A stretch of DNA of 39,654 bases from Nitrospirota bacterium (lineage in GTDB: Bacteria > Nitrospirota > Thermodesulfovibrionia > SZUA-242): positions 1 through 39,654 of the forward strand of contig JALUUO010000065.1 in assembly GCA_027021335.1 (NCBI GenBank), given 5' to 3'. Below are positions 7,913 through 17,239 of this stretch, piece by piece. The first letter of the stretch is position 1. Every line of letters starts with the position of its first letter. A program made the position numbers and the translations under genes. Under the pieces are notes generated by a model. The model was not told the origin of the DNA. It worked only from the letters and a program-made list of their open reading frames with translations, and ran no database searches.

Positions 7913-7997
7913 GATTTTATGCGCAACGGCACCATACTCGCCTTGGGCTTTCTATATCCGGACAAACATAAGTATCCATCTTAAGCAAAATCATAAT

Positions 7998-10670
7998 TTA
8001 AGTCCTGAATTGAAATGTAAACTCTCCATCTTCAGACAGCCCCAGGCGCAATTCATCCGGCAGTGCTCCTTCGCTCATCTTCTGTAAAATCTCGGTCGAT
8101 ATGCGCGGCAGCAACGTACCGCTCATGATATGGTCTATGTTTCTGGCTCCGGTTTCAACCTCGGTACACCGCTGGGCGATCTGATCCACAACCTGGGGCT
8201 CAAAATCGAATTTCATTCTGTGACTGCTTTTCAGACGGTTACCCAACTGGTTGAGCTTAAGCTGCACAATATTCTTCATGGCATCTACATCAAGCGGATA
8301 AAAAGGCACTATGTTCATACGGGCAAGCAGAGCCGGTTTGAAATGGTTGCTAAGAATCGGTCGTATCGCATCTGTAAGAGTTTTTAAGTCAACGCGTTCA
8401 TCGCCGGACCCCATCTCTGTGATAACATCCGAAGCAAGATTGCTTGTCATGAATATTACGGTGTTTTTGAAATCGACAACCCTGCCCTCTCCGTCTGCCA
8501 GCATGCCTTTATCAAACACCTGGTAGAAGATGTTCATGACCTCGGGATCAGCCTTTTCGACCTCATCCAGCAAAACCACGGAGTATGGCCTCTGGCGAAC
8601 CGCCTCGGTCAGGACACCTCCCTCACCAAAGCCGACATAGCCTGGCGGCGAGCCGATAAGGCGGCTCACCGTATGCTTTTCCTGGAACTCGGACATATTG
8701 ATGGTTGTGATAAAACGGTCTCCGCCAAACAGCAGGTCTGCAACCGCCAGGGCGCATTCGGTTTTACCCACACCGCTTGGGCCCACAAACAGGAAAACTC
8801 CCATTGGATTGTTTGGGTTCTGCAGACCGGCCTTGGACGCCCTTATGCCACGGGCAACGCTTTCCAACGCGTGACCCTGTCCTTTGATCCGTTCACTCAT
8901 ATCCGCTTCGAACCGGAGCAGCGCTCCGGCCTCATCCTGAACCATCTTACCTATAGGGATTCCCGTCCAGTCGGAAACAACGTTGGCAACCACGTCGGAA
9001 TCCACCATAAGGCGGATAATAGGATTATCTCCCTGAATGTTTTTTAATTCCTTAATAGCCTCGTCGTATTCTTTCTTCAGAGCTTCTTTATCTTCAGGCT
9101 TTTCTTTCTGCCCTTCTGTTGAAGAATCGGCAGCCTTATCTTCCGCGGTGCCGTCAAGGCGTGCACGTATGGCGAGCACCTTTTCTATAGCCTCCTTTTC
9201 TTTAGTCCACGCCTCCTCCATTTCTGCGGCTTTGTTCCTGGTGTCTTCTATCATCTTCTCGACTTCAGAAATTCGATCTTGGTCCACTGTACATCCGGCT
9301 TCTTTATCTTTCTGATAGGCCCTTAACTCTCGCTCCATAACCTGAATACGCCTTTCAGCATCCAAAAGGCTGTCGGGCCTGGTGGTAAGGGCGATCTTCA
9401 CACGTGCGGAGCTTGTATCAAGCAGGTCCACACCTTTATCCGGCTGCTGACGGCCGGAGATGTAACGGCCTGCCATCTTGGCCGCTGTTACAATCGCCTC
9501 ATCCAGTATCTGAACCTTGTGAGATTCTTCGTACTTGGATTTCAAACCCCGCAAAATGGTTACGGTATCATCTTCTGTTGGTTCCTCAAGCTTTACAAGC
9601 TGAAAACGCCGTGCCAAAGCAGCATCTTTTTCAAAGTATTTCTTGTATTCGCTCCAGGTGGTGGCAGCTATGGTTCTAAGCTCGCCCCGGGCAAGGGCCG
9701 GTTTCAGCAGGTTTGCCGCATCGCCGCCTCCGGCCGCCCCCCCGGCCCCGATAAGGGTATGAGCTTCGTCGATAAAAAGTATGATAGGCTTGGGGGATTC
9801 CTTCACCTCGTTTATCACGGACTTCAACCGGTTTTCGAATTCGCCCCTGACCCCTGCGCCGGCCTGCAAAAGGCCCATGTCCAGGGAGAGAATATCCACG
9901 TTCTTAAGTATATCCGGCACATCCCCTTCAACCACCTGCAGGGCAAGACCTTCTATAACGGCTGTTTTTCCCACCCCGGCCTCGCCAACAACAATTGGAT
10001 TATTTTTGCGTCTGCGGGCCAGAATATCGATCATCTGACGTATCTCGTGGTCACGGCAGAAGACCGGATCAATACTTCCTTCTCTGGCACGTGCAGTGAA
10101 GTCGATTGTGAATTTTCCAAGAGCTGTGTCATCGCGCGGCCCTGCCTGAGCAGGCTTCCCCGCTTCTGCGGCTTTAACACCTGCCGTTGCCGCCTCTTCG
10201 GAGGACCCGCTGACAATATCGAGCAGATCTTTGCGTAAATCCCCGATGTTAATGGTGGATAGTTCATTCACATACGCCCCGGCTGTCAGACGTGTCTGGT
10301 TGGCCAGAAGCGTAACCAACAAAATACCCGACCGGATTTCAAGAAAACCGTAATCTACCGAGGCGAGCATCCAGGAATCCCGGAACCATTCGATAAGAAG
10401 AGGTGAGAAAACCGGCTTACCGGCATTTCCGGCACGAAGATCTTCAATAAAGTGCTGAAGGCTTTTCTGCAGCCTGCCCGCATCGATTTCAAAATGGCGT
10501 AGAATAAGATTGATATCCGATTGCGGCGATTCAAGCATCTTAAGCAGCATGTGTTCAATGGTAACCTCGTAGTGGCTCCTGGATACGCATAGCCCGGCCG
10601 AGGACTCAAGGGAACTGGTGCAAAAAGCATTAAGTCTTTTCAGTAAAGCTTTCATATCTACATCAAACAT
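7998..10670 (-). CDS. clpV: ClpV, T6SS sheath-recycling AAA+ ATPase TssH
   Basis: This is a class I Clp/Hsp100 ATPase of 890 residues from the chosen start. It has an N-terminal repeat domain ([26 protein letters not shown]), a first AAA module with Walker A GEAGVGKT and Walker B ILFIDEAH, a coiled-coil middle domain, and a second AAA module with GPSGVGKT and [11 protein letters not shown]. The N-domain and the [20 protein letters not shown] block are typical of ClpV. ClpV disassembles contracted TssB/TssC sheaths. I chose ATG 10670 because a GGAGGG site precedes it and the N-terminus matches the family; the 35 extra upstream codons are basic and unlike ClpV. It is 293 bp upstream of hcp. No sheath gene is in the window. 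Confidence 0.95.
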   Translation of the reverse strand: MFDVDMKALLKRLNAFCTSSLESSAGLCVSRSHYEVTIEHMLLKMLESPQSDINLILRHFEIDAGRLQKSLQHFIEDLRAGNAGKPVFSPLLIEWFRDSWMLASVDYGFLEIRSGILLVTLLANQTRLTAGAYVNELSTINIGDLRKDLLDIVSGSSEEAATAGVKAAEAGKPAQAGPRDDTALGKFTIDFTARAREGSIDPVFCRDHEIRQMIDILARRRKNNPIVVGEAGVGKTAVIEGLALQVVEGDVPDILKNVDILSLDMGLLQAGAGVRGEFENRLKSVINEVKESPKPIILFIDEAHTLIGAGGAAGGGDAANLLKPALARGELRTIAATTWSEYKKYFEKDAALARRFQLVKLEEPTEDDTVTILRGLKSKYEESHKVQILDEAIVTAAKMAGRYISGRQQPDKGVDLLDTSSARVKIALTTRPDSLLDAERRIQVMERELRAYQKDKEAGCTVDQDRISEVEKMIEDTRNKAAEMEEAWTKEKEAIEKVLAIRARLDGTAEDKAADSSTEGQKEKPEDKEALKKEYDEAIKELKNIQGDNPIIRLMVDSDVVANVVSDWTGIPIGKMVQDEAGALLRFEADMSERIKGQGHALESVARGIRASKAGLQNPNNPMGVFLFVGPSGVGKTECALAVADLLFGGDRFITTINMSEFQEKHTVSRLIGSPPGYVGFGEGGVLTEAVRQRPYSVVLLDEVEKADPEVMNIFYQVFDKGMLADGEGRVVDFKNTVIFMTSNLASDVITEMGSGDERVDLKTLTDAIRPILSNHFKPALLARMNIVPFYPLDVDAMKNIVQLKLNQLGNRLKSSHRMKFDFEPQVVDQIAQRCTEVETGARNIDHIMSGTLLPRISTEILQKMSEGALPDELRLGLSEDGEFTFQFRT

Positions 10671-10771
10671 AGTATTAAAAACCCTCCGTTTAAAATTTGT
10701 CTTGGCTGATTTATTAAAAGTTTTATTCCGGGAATACGGTTTTTTTCTAAAAGGATAACTTCGGCCCCACA

Positions 10772-10840
10772 TCAAGATACACGTAATGCTGCCATCATAC
10801 CAGCAGGTCCAGATCCAATTATTGCAATGTCATATTTTTC
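10772..10840 (-). pseudogene. Remnant of a flavoprotein (FAD/NAD-dependent oxidoreductase) N-terminus
   Basis: On the minus strand 22 codons read EKYDIAIIGSGPAGMMAALR followed by VS and a TGA stop. This is the first beta-alpha dinucleotide-binding motif (GxGxxG) found at the very N-terminus of FAD-dependent oxidoreductases such as dihydrolipoamide dehydrogenase-like enzymes. The expected start codon position before EKYD is ATA, and nothing of the remaining few hundred residues follows. I read it as a decayed 5' fragment left by a deletion or insertion, whose end abuts the extended clpV frame. Confidence 0.6.
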
Positions 10841-10892
10841 TATATGGTTGCATACCTGCCTTCAAGAAGTTAGGCGACGAGGGATTAATTAT

Positions 10893-10990
10893 GGCGATGC
10901 TGCCAACTTACTGAACTTCGAAGAAAAACCCTCTAAGAAGGTCCAACCTCTGTTGATTTAGTATAGTCCATTATAGTCTTTGTTGAGTTT
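10893..10990. mobile_element. IS1-like terminal sequence remnant
   Basis: The plus strand from 10893 reads GGC then GATGCTGCCAACTTACTGA, which differs by one base from the first 22 bases of the IS1 right end as I remember it. Further on, TTGATTTAGT (from 10952) resembles the next part of the IS1 end, so the end may carry an internal insertion of about 38 bases. No transposase frame is present. It lies between the flavoprotein remnant and the repeat tract and marks past transposition. The recalled reference sequence should be verified. Confidence 0.45.
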
Positions 10991-11214
10991 GTTGGCAACA
11001 CTCTCTACAAAACGATAAATTATAAACAGGGGCTGATATAAAATTGAACAACAAAGAATATTTCCCTTATAAATCAAACTCTTTACAAAAGTCTTATCAA
11101 AGAGAAGCTCAGCTATTTTGTTTTTTCAGGATGAAACTATTAAAATATTTTAAATCTTTACATGAAAAGTCTTTTAATCAAAAAGCTAAGACAGCCGAAG
11201 AAGGTCTGTCAAAA

Positions 11215-11269
11215 CTTCTTGAAAGCTTCTTGAAAACTTCTTGAAAGCTTCTTGAAAGCTTCTTGAAAG
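11215..11269. repeat. Five tandem 11-bp repeats upstream of cytochrome c peroxidase
   Basis: The unit CTTCTTGAAAG occurs five times head to tail with a single base difference (last base of unit 2 is A). The tract ends 33 bp before the peroxidase ATG, just upstream of its ribosome-binding site. Eleven bases is about one helical turn, so a protein binding each unit would stack on one face. It may also vary in copy number. It is not a CRISPR because there are no spacers. Confidence 0.85.
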
Positions 11270-11302
11270 CCGGAAAATAAGAGTTAAAAAGGAGAGAGAA
11301 AA

Positions 11303-12304
11303 ATGAATGGTATTAAGCTTTTGATCCTTAGTTGTTTATTGGCTGTTGCGGTTAGCGGTGCAGTATCAGCAGGGTCAGATCGCAACGAACCTATTCAAGC
11401 CATTCCTGTCAGTTCCGGGTACAACAAAGCAAAAGTTGAATTAGGTAAAAAACTGTTTTTTGAGCCTCGTTTATCAAAGTCAGGCTTTATAAGCTGTAAT
11501 TCCTGTCATAATCTCGCAACCGGCGGCGCTGACAACTTACCTAGTTCCATAGGGCATAAATGGCAACTGGGCCCAATAAACTCTCCTACCGTACTTAATG
11601 CAACATTCAACATAGCTCAATTTTGGGATGGACGCGCAAAGGACCTAAAAGACCAGGCAGGAGGACCTATTGCAAATCCCGGTGAAATGGCATCAAGCCA
11701 TGAAGCTGCAGTAAGCATGTTGCAGTCAATACCTGAATATGTACGATCTTTTAATGAGGTATACCAAGTTGATAAAATTAATATCGAGCAGGTTACAGAC
11801 GCTATTGCGGCCTTTGAAGAGACATTAACCACACCAAACTCAAAATTTGATAAATGGCTAAAAGGCGATGATAGTGCCATTTCAGAAGAAGAAAAAGCCG
11901 GTTATAACCTTTTTGTGGATAAAGGATGCATAGCCTGTCATAATGGCGTTGGCGTCGGTGGCGGTTCCTATCAAAAATTTGGAATAGCAAAACCATATAA
12001 AAAAGATACAAAAACCCTTGGCAGGTATAACGTAACCAAGAAAGAAGAAGATAAATATGTATTCAAGGTTCCATTACTAAGAAATATTGAGCTTACAGCT
12101 CCATATTTTCACGATGCGAGCACTTGGGACTTAGCTGAAGCTGTTACTATAATGGCTGAGTATCAACTTGGAGAAAAACTGTCCAACGATGATGTTAAAA
12201 AAATTGTAGCGTTCTTGAAAACTCTAACAGGAGAACAACCTTCGATTACCTACCCGGTGCTTCCTCCATCAACTATAAAGACCCCAAAACCAAACCAAAA
12301 TTAA
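11303..12304 (+). CDS. Periplasmic di-heme cytochrome c peroxidase
   Basis: The 333-residue protein has a signal peptide (residues 1-23, cleaved near VSGAVSA) and two CxxCH heme motifs, CNSCH at 65-69 and CIACH at 209-213, spaced as in the CcpA/MauG family. Family blocks include KLFFEPRLSKSGFISCNSCHN, SPTVLNATFNIAQFWDGRA, ANPGEM and RNIELTAPYFHDAS. The enzyme reduces hydrogen peroxide to water in the periplasm with electrons from small cytochromes. A GGAGAG site lies just before the ATG. It stands alone on the plus strand between two minus-strand blocks and is preceded by the 11-bp repeat tract. The C-terminus is Pro/Lys rich. Family call is firm. Confidence 0.95.
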   Translation: MNGIKLLILSCLLAVAVSGAVSAGSDRNEPIQAIPVSSGYNKAKVELGKKLFFEPRLSKSGFISCNSCHNLATGGADNLPSSIGHKWQLGPINSPTVLNATFNIAQFWDGRAKDLKDQAGGPIANPGEMASSHEAAVSMLQSIPEYVRSFNEVYQVDKINIEQVTDAIAAFEETLTTPNSKFDKWLKGDDSAISEEEKAGYNLFVDKGCIACHNGVGVGGGSYQKFGIAKPYKKDTKTLGRYNVTKKEEDKYVFKVPLLRNIELTAPYFHDASTWDLAEAVTIMAEYQLGEKLSNDDVKKIVAFLKTLTGEQPSITYPVLPPSTIKTPKPNQN

Positions 12305-12340
12305 TGGATAACGGGAAGCCGGCACCGCAATTGACGATCT

Positions 12341-13663
12341 TTAAACAGGCACCTTTATAGCATTTGCAGCTTGCCTCTGCCGGTAAAATAGTGACAAGTA
12401 AATGCCACACAAGGCGAAAAAGGTGTAAATTACGAATGGTTTATTAAGCCCTGTAAAGAAACACATTATAACCAAGGCTACAAGATAGTTTTTTAATATT
12501 GTTCCTATGTTATATAAACCCTGATCATTTTGGGACTTAAACCACTTAGATAATTTACTTATTCTTTGATGCAAAGATGACCACATAAGGTAATACATCC
12601 AGAAGCCCAGAAAACCAAGCTCGGCAAACACAGCCGGCCAGAACGCATCCAAACTGCCTAACCTGTACATCATTCCACGATAGAAGGTTGGCCAGTCCTC
12701 ATAGTACGGAGAGTGGAAGATGACCGACGCAAGGCCACCGAACATTCCCGGTCCTGCGCCTATAAGTGGGTGATCAACAAATATATTCAAAGCCTGCACG
12801 TATGTGAAACTTCTATAGTACAACTCAGGATTATAACGCCCTATAGCAGGCAATGTCATAACAGCAATGCCGGCAACAATAAGAATTCCCGGAAGAATTA
12901 ACTTTCTATTTGTCAGCACCATCATTGCAAACAACCCCATCCATGACTGCCTTGAGAAAGTCATGAAAATCAAGGTTACAGTGATAAACATCCCCAAGTA
13001 CCGCTTAATCTTATCTTTTGTGGTTCCATAAAACAGGAAAAGGCCTAACAATGAGTACATGCCTAGATAATTAACTCCTCCTGTTCCGGTCAGAGAGACA
13101 ACTCTATCAAGTCCAAGTCTCTTTTTATGCTCTCCAGCCGTCCTGACGATAAAACCCGGATCAAAGCCTGCAAGAACAAGAATTTGTCCGGTTATTCCAA
13201 CAACAGCAAGAAACAATACTACCACTTTAATCCAAAAAATAAACGAAATTAATTCATCCCTCTGCCACCTTAGGGTGGCAAACACGTAAAATACAAGTAT
13301 GCTTTTTGTGAAATCATACACTCCAAACATAGCTTGAAATATTGGCACCGAGTTCCATACCATAGAAATAGATGCGACAAATATAAACCAGAAAAACGGC
13401 TTGGTTACTGGAATCTCCAGTATTCTGAATTTGTAGACTTTCGGCTTTAACGCTACAAAAGTAAATAAGACTGCAATTAAAATTAACGTAGACAGCTCAT
13501 CAGAATATGCTATAGTTTTTCTAAGAATTTTATTTGACACGGAAAAGGTTTTAAGCAAGTGCTGGAACGGCAGCAGCAAAACAAACATTATCAGGATTTT
13601 TTTTGTTACCGAATCGACATCAAACAATCGTATTATAGGGTCTTTTTGAACTAGCGATGACAT
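12341..13663 (-). CDS. O-antigen ligase/polymerase family membrane protein (Wzy_C-like)
   Basis: This is a polytopic inner-membrane protein with about ten to twelve hydrophobic segments. The large periplasmic loop holds IFVDHPLIGAGPGMFGG, and an earlier segment has MTFSRQSWMGLF; both are marks of the O-antigen ligase/polymerase family. Such proteins either ligate polymer to lipid A core or polymerise repeat units from undecaprenyl pyrophosphate. I prefer ATG 13663, which gives 440 residues, because starting further upstream at 13762 would overlap the preceding glycosyltransferase gene by 71 bases. It is the last gene after glf and two GlfT-like genes, so its substrate probably contains galactofuranose. 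Ligase versus polymerase cannot be decided here. Confidence 0.85.
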   Translation of the reverse strand: MSSLVQKDPIIRLFDVDSVTKKILIMFVLLLPFQHLLKTFSVSNKILRKTIAYSDELSTLILIAVLFTFVALKPKVYKFRILEIPVTKPFFWFIFVASISMVWNSVPIFQAMFGVYDFTKSILVFYVFATLRWQRDELISFIFWIKVVVLFLAVVGITGQILVLAGFDPGFIVRTAGEHKKRLGLDRVVSLTGTGGVNYLGMYSLLGLFLFYGTTKDKIKRYLGMFITVTLIFMTFSRQSWMGLFAMMVLTNRKLILPGILIVAGIAVMTLPAIGRYNPELYYRSFTYVQALNIFVDHPLIGAGPGMFGGLASVIFHSPYYEDWPTFYRGMMYRLGSLDAFWPAVFAELGFLGFWMYYLMWSSLHQRISKLSKWFKSQNDQGLYNIGTILKNYLVALVIMCFFTGLNKPFVIYTFFALCGIYLSLFYRQRQAANAIKVPV

Positions 13664-13691
13664 CCGGTATATTCCACTTGATTTTTCATTG

Positions 13692-14687
13692 TTATTTACG
13701 CCTGGGCGGTAAACAATACCTGTCGGTTGCTCCGTCGAAGTAGTACCTGTAGAAATCAGCAAGACCTTTTACATTAAACTTCAAATTTACAAGAAAGTAG
13801 ACCGTGTGCTTTATTAAAGTCTTGAGTTGTTTGCCGACACCAAAGTATTTTGCATGTTGATATCCCAGGTTTCTGTAGTAGATTGTTGCATTCTTATCTG
13901 TCCGGACAGCTACCTTGCCTAAAAAATCAAATAGTACTTTCACTCTATTTCCTTCTCTGGCAGGATGCCAATGAACAGCAGTGGTAATAGTTCCTATTTG
14001 TATATCACTCGACTCAGCTCTTAGCACATACTCCTTTTCGTCTCCCCAGATAAACATCTCCTTTTTAACGTTACCGATTTTATCAACTACTCTCCTGGAA
14101 ACAAGAGTGCCGTTAAAAGGGTATATACAATTATAAATCACACCGTTTTTTGCATACGTTTTAATGTGCTCCACTGTGTCCGTGACATTGAACGTACCAG
14201 AAGACCTAAAAGCCAGCATCTGCTCATTATCTTTATCTACTACAATAGGTCCTGAAAAAAAGAGATCATTTTTTATCGACTTATCAAGCAGCTCAAGCAG
14301 CTGGTCTTTTGCCGGACAACCATCGTCATCCATCAACCACAACCAGTCGAAACCGGCGTCATAGCTTCTTTTGATACCTTCATGAAATCCACCCGCGCCT
14401 CCGGTGTTTTCATGCATTCTGACATAATGAACTTCAATCGTTGTATCCGGAAACAGTGGTGATTTAAGAGTTTTTATCGACTCCAGCGGCTCTTTAAATG
14501 AGCTTATGATACTATCCGAAAAGCCTTTTTCAAGCAGGTACTCAGGAGTGCCGTCAGTTGAAGCATTATCGAGAATGTATATCGACTCAACAGGGCGGGT
14601 CTGATTCAGTAACGCATTTAAACACTCGACTAATAATTTCTTTCTATTGTAGGTTACAACAATGGCCGCTACTTTATTTTTTATCAT
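13692..14687 (-). CDS. Family 2 glycosyltransferase, GlfT2-like galactofuranosyltransferase (copy 1)
   Basis: The 331-residue protein begins VAAIVVTYNRKKLLVECL with a GT-A nucleotide-binding fold, then DNASTDGTPEYL, HENTGGAGGFHEGIKR and the metal-binding WLWLMDDDG. A His-containing TAVHWHPAREG motif follows in the acceptor region. The DDD motif and overall order are those of galactofuranosyltransferases that use UDP-galactofuranose. The UDP-galactopyranose mutase gene two genes upstream supports this substrate. It is a tandem duplicate of the next gene, sharing a 125-bp stretch of identical DNA. No membrane segment is present. Confidence 0.88.
   Translation of the reverse strand: MIKNKVAAIVVTYNRKKLLVECLNALLNQTRPVESIYILDNASTDGTPEYLLEKGFSDSIISSFKEPLESIKTLKSPLFPDTTIEVHYVRMHENTGGAGGFHEGIKRSYDAGFDWLWLMDDDGCPAKDQLLELLDKSIKNDLFFSGPIVVDKDNEQMLAFRSSGTFNVTDTVEHIKTYAKNGVIYNCIYPFNGTLVSRRVVDKIGNVKKEMFIWGDEKEYVLRAESSDIQIGTITTAVHWHPAREGNRVKVLFDFLGKVAVRTDKNATIYYRNLGYQHAKYFGVGKQLKTLIKHTVYFLVNLKFNVKGLADFYRYYFDGATDRYCLPPRRK
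14320..14444. repeat. 125-bp identical tract shared by the two glycosyltransferase genes (copy 1)
   Basis: These 125 bases are identical to 15368-15492, while flanking DNA of the same genes differs at many silent sites. The tract encodes the stretch from TTIEVHYVRM to WLMDDDG, including the catalytic DDD motif. Full DNA identity limited to this part indicates recent gene conversion. Confidence 0.9.
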
Positions 14688-14739
14688 TCAACCTGTTAAC
14701 CTGTTTTTTCTAATACGGCATAAGTCAGTTCTGTACATA

Positions 14740-15747
14740 TTATTTGCGCTCTGGAGGCAGTGAGTAGCTGTCAGTTACTCCATCAATATAGTACCTGTAA
14801 AAACCTATCAACCCTTTAATATTAAACTTCATGTTTACAAGAAAAAACACAGTATGTTTAATCAAGGTTTTCAAGTGTTTTTCCAGCCCATAATATTTTG
14901 CATGTAAATAACCAAGATTCCTGTAGTAAATATTGGCTTTATCCGGTGGCCGAATAATAACTCTGCCTAGAAAGCCAAACAGCAATCGTTCTCTCTTACC
15001 TATTCGTGCCGGATGTAAATGTACCGCAGTAATTATAGTTCCAACCCTTATCTTGTTTGCTTCGGTCCTAAGCACGTATTCTCTCTCGTCTCCCCAGATA
15101 AACATCTCCTTCTTGATATTGCCTATCTCATCAATAACACGTCTGGAAATCAGTGTTCCATTAAACGGGGTCACCCACCCATAGATTATCCCGTCTGTCG
15201 CATCGGCCTTGACGGCATCAACACTATTTTCTACATTACGCAGATGAGCTGGACGGAAAGTCAAAGCTTGTTCATTATCTTTATCCACCACCAGAGGGCC
15301 GGAAAAGTATAGATTGTTTTTTATGGTTTTATCTAATAATTCCAGCAACTGGTCTTCAACCGGATAGCCATCGTCATCCATCAACCACAACCAGTCGAAA
15401 CCGGCGTCATAGCTTCTTTTGATACCTTCATGAAATCCACCCGCGCCTCCGGTGTTTTCATGCATTCTGACATAATGAACTTCAATCGTTGTGTCCGAAA
15501 ACAGTGGTGATTTAATCGTTTTTACCGACTCCAAAGGTTCTTTGTCTGAGCTCAGAGCAGCACTATCCAGAAAACCTTTTTCTACAAGATACTCAGGCGT
15601 ACCGTCTGTAGAAACATTGTCGATGATGAAGATGGCATCAACAGGAAGAGCCTGGTTCAATATCGCACTTAAGCACTTACCCAACTCTTTTTTTCTGTTG
15701 TAAGTTACAACAACAGCTGCAATCGTATCTTGACTTTCCCCACTCAT
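14740..15747 (-). CDS. Family 2 glycosyltransferase, GlfT2-like galactofuranosyltransferase (copy 2)
   Basis: The 335-residue paralogue of the following gene keeps the same motifs: AAVVVTYNRKKELGKCL, DNVSTDGTPEYL, HENTGGAGGFHEGIKR, WLWLMDDDG and TAVHLHPARIG. It starts 7 bp after the glf stop codon, so glf and this gene are co-translated. Differences are concentrated in the middle and acceptor-binding half (for example residues 160-200), which suggests that the two enzymes add galactofuranose to different acceptors or through different linkages. Galactofuranose specificity is inferred from motif and neighbourhood. Confidence 0.88.
   Translation of the reverse strand: MSGESQDTIAAVVVTYNRKKELGKCLSAILNQALPVDAIFIIDNVSTDGTPEYLVEKGFLDSAALSSDKEPLESVKTIKSPLFSDTTIEVHYVRMHENTGGAGGFHEGIKRSYDAGFDWLWLMDDDGYPVEDQLLELLDKTIKNNLYFSGPLVVDKDNEQALTFRPAHLRNVENSVDAVKADATDGIIYGWVTPFNGTLISRRVIDEIGNIKKEMFIWGDEREYVLRTEANKIRVGTIITAVHLHPARIGKRERLLFGFLGRVIIRPPDKANIYYRNLGYLHAKYYGLEKHLKTLIKHTVFFLVNMKFNIKGLIGFYRYYIDGVTDSYSLPPERK
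15368..15492. repeat. 125-bp identical tract shared by the two glycosyltransferase genes (copy 2)
   Basis: Second copy of the tract at 14320-14444, in the same orientation and at the equivalent gene position. The spacing of 1048 bases equals the length of one gene plus its spacer, so recombination between the copies would delete one gene and leave a fused functional one. Confidence 0.9.
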
Positions 15748-15754
15748 ATTTTTT

Positions 15755-16843
15755 TCAAGTTATGGTTTTAAATAGATTCAGTGCTTCATCCACCACCTGA
15801 TCCATATTCAAATATTTGTACTGAGCTAACCGCCCTATGAAGTATACCGAATTTAACTTATCAGCCTCTGCTTTGTATTTCTGATATTTTTCCCGGCACT
15901 CATGTCTTGGAATCGGATAATATGGATCTCCTTCCGCCTTTGGAAACTCATAACAGATTGTTGTCTTGTTATGTCTTTGCAGGTAAAGCTGTTTGAACTC
16001 GGTTATTCTTGTATAGTCAAAATCATTCGGAAAATTAACAACCGCAGCATTTTGGTACTTTTCCATATTAAGCGTCTCAAATTTGAAATCAAGACTTCTA
16101 TATTCCAACTTACCATGCATGTAATCAAAATAATAATCAATAGGACCTGTGTAGATAAGTTTATCGAACTTAACAGAAGTTACAACCTCTTTATAGTCCG
16201 TATTTAATAAGATGTGAATATTCTTATTATCGATCATGCTCTCAAACATTCTGGTAAAGCCATACATGGGTATGCCTTGGTAAGTGTCTGCGAAATACCT
16301 CGTATCTCTGTTAAACCTCACGGGAATTCTTTTCGTCACCTGCGGGTCAAGCTCGTCAGGGTAAACCCCCCACTGTTTTTTTGTATAGTTTTTTATGAAC
16401 AGTTCGTATAGCTCTTCCCCAATCTGTGAGACAACCACGTCTCTTGAGTTCCTGATCTCATCTAGTTTCACACGTTGTTGTTGAAAATAAGCTTCAAGCG
16501 TTTCAGAGGTGAACTTACGGTTATAAAGAACCTCCATCGTAGAAAGATTTATAGGAAAATAAACCTCTTTGCCGTTTACACTGGCAATTACCCTGTGTAC
16601 ATAGCCGTTCCACTTGGTAAACCGGGAGAGATAATCCCACACATTTTGTAAGTTGGTATGAAAGATATGCGGACCGTACTTTTGTACCAGGATACCTTCT
16701 TCATTATAATAATCATAACTATTGCCTGCTATATGGTTTCGTTTTTCAACCAATAAAACCTTTTTATTAAGTTCAGTTGCTACTCTTTCAGCAAGCGTGC
16801 AACCGGCAAAACCAGCGCCGACAATAAGAATATCAACTTTCAT
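15755..16843 (-). CDS. glf: UDP-galactopyranose mutase
   Basis: The 362-residue flavoenzyme starts VDILIVGAGFAGCTLAERVA (FAD-binding GxGxxG), followed by VEKRNHIAGNSYDYYNEEG and YGPHIFHT, both strictly typical of Glf. Later blocks include NYTKKQWGVYPDEL, RIPVRFNRDTRYF and FIGRLAQYKYLNMDQV. It interconverts UDP-galactopyranose and UDP-galactofuranose in the cytoplasm. Length is within the usual 360-390. A GAGGG ribosome-binding site lies 5 bases before the ATG. It heads the operon with two GlfT2-like transferases and the O-antigen ligase/polymerase. Confidence 0.97.
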   Translation of the reverse strand: MKVDILIVGAGFAGCTLAERVATELNKKVLLVEKRNHIAGNSYDYYNEEGILVQKYGPHIFHTNLQNVWDYLSRFTKWNGYVHRVIASVNGKEVYFPINLSTMEVLYNRKFTSETLEAYFQQQRVKLDEIRNSRDVVVSQIGEELYELFIKNYTKKQWGVYPDELDPQVTKRIPVRFNRDTRYFADTYQGIPMYGFTRMFESMIDNKNIHILLNTDYKEVVTSVKFDKLIYTGPIDYYFDYMHGKLEYRSLDFKFETLNMEKYQNAAVVNFPNDFDYTRITEFKQLYLQRHNKTTICYEFPKAEGDPYYPIPRHECREKYQKYKAEADKLNSVYFIGRLAQYKYLNMDQVVDEALNLFKTIT

Positions 16844-16942
16844 TCAATCCCTCAATATTTTATGCTGACATTTCTAATAACGTGCAGAAAAGCAGGTAGT
16901 TATAAAACAAGAAACTGCGAAGTGACCTGTTAGAACTCGTCC

Positions 16943-17146
16943 TTATTCTTCGTCGGCAATTATTTTATCCTTACCTTCAATGAAAAAATTCAATAGAAAG
17001 CATTCGTCTTTAGGCGAAAGGTCGAATTTAATACTAGCTTTTTCTACTAGATCGGAAAGAGGCGCTGCAGGATCAGCTGCACGCATTTCGGAAACACGCT
17101 TAACCGCCTTTCTTAGAGCTTCCCCTTCAACAGGCATACCACTCAT
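16943..17146 (-). CDS. Small acidic protein of unknown function
   Basis: This 67-residue protein reads as a helical, charged, soluble polypeptide (GEALRKAVKRVSEMRAADP, LSDLVEKASIKFDLSPKDECFLLNFF). A clear AGGAGAAAT site precedes the ATG, which supports it as a real gene. I do not recognise the family. It follows the candidate selenoprotein gene on the same strand by 93 bp and precedes glf. A small regulator is possible but not shown. Confidence 0.65.
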   Translation of the reverse strand: MSGMPVEGEALRKAVKRVSEMRAADPAAPLSDLVEKASIKFDLSPKDECFLLNFFIEGKDKIIADEE

Positions 17147-17239
17147 CTTATTTCTCCTCGGCCCAAATATATTTCAACTTTACCTGTTTTTGCATATTTT
17201 GTATTGAAAGCAGTAAGAGTACATTTTTAAACCTTAGCT

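Noticed and set aside
9519-10238. 239-codon plus-strand frame
   Set aside because: It is antisense to clpV and its composition follows from ClpV codons; no domain or ribosome-binding site is visible.
11044-11244. 66-codon frame starting with TTG before the peroxidase
   Set aside because: There is no ribosome-binding site, composition is Lys/Phe rich as in AT-rich spacer DNA, and the end of the frame consists of the 11-bp repeats. I could not recognise any family.
11215-11269. CRISPR-like repeats
   Set aside because: Units of 11 bp are contiguous without spacers and there are no cas genes.
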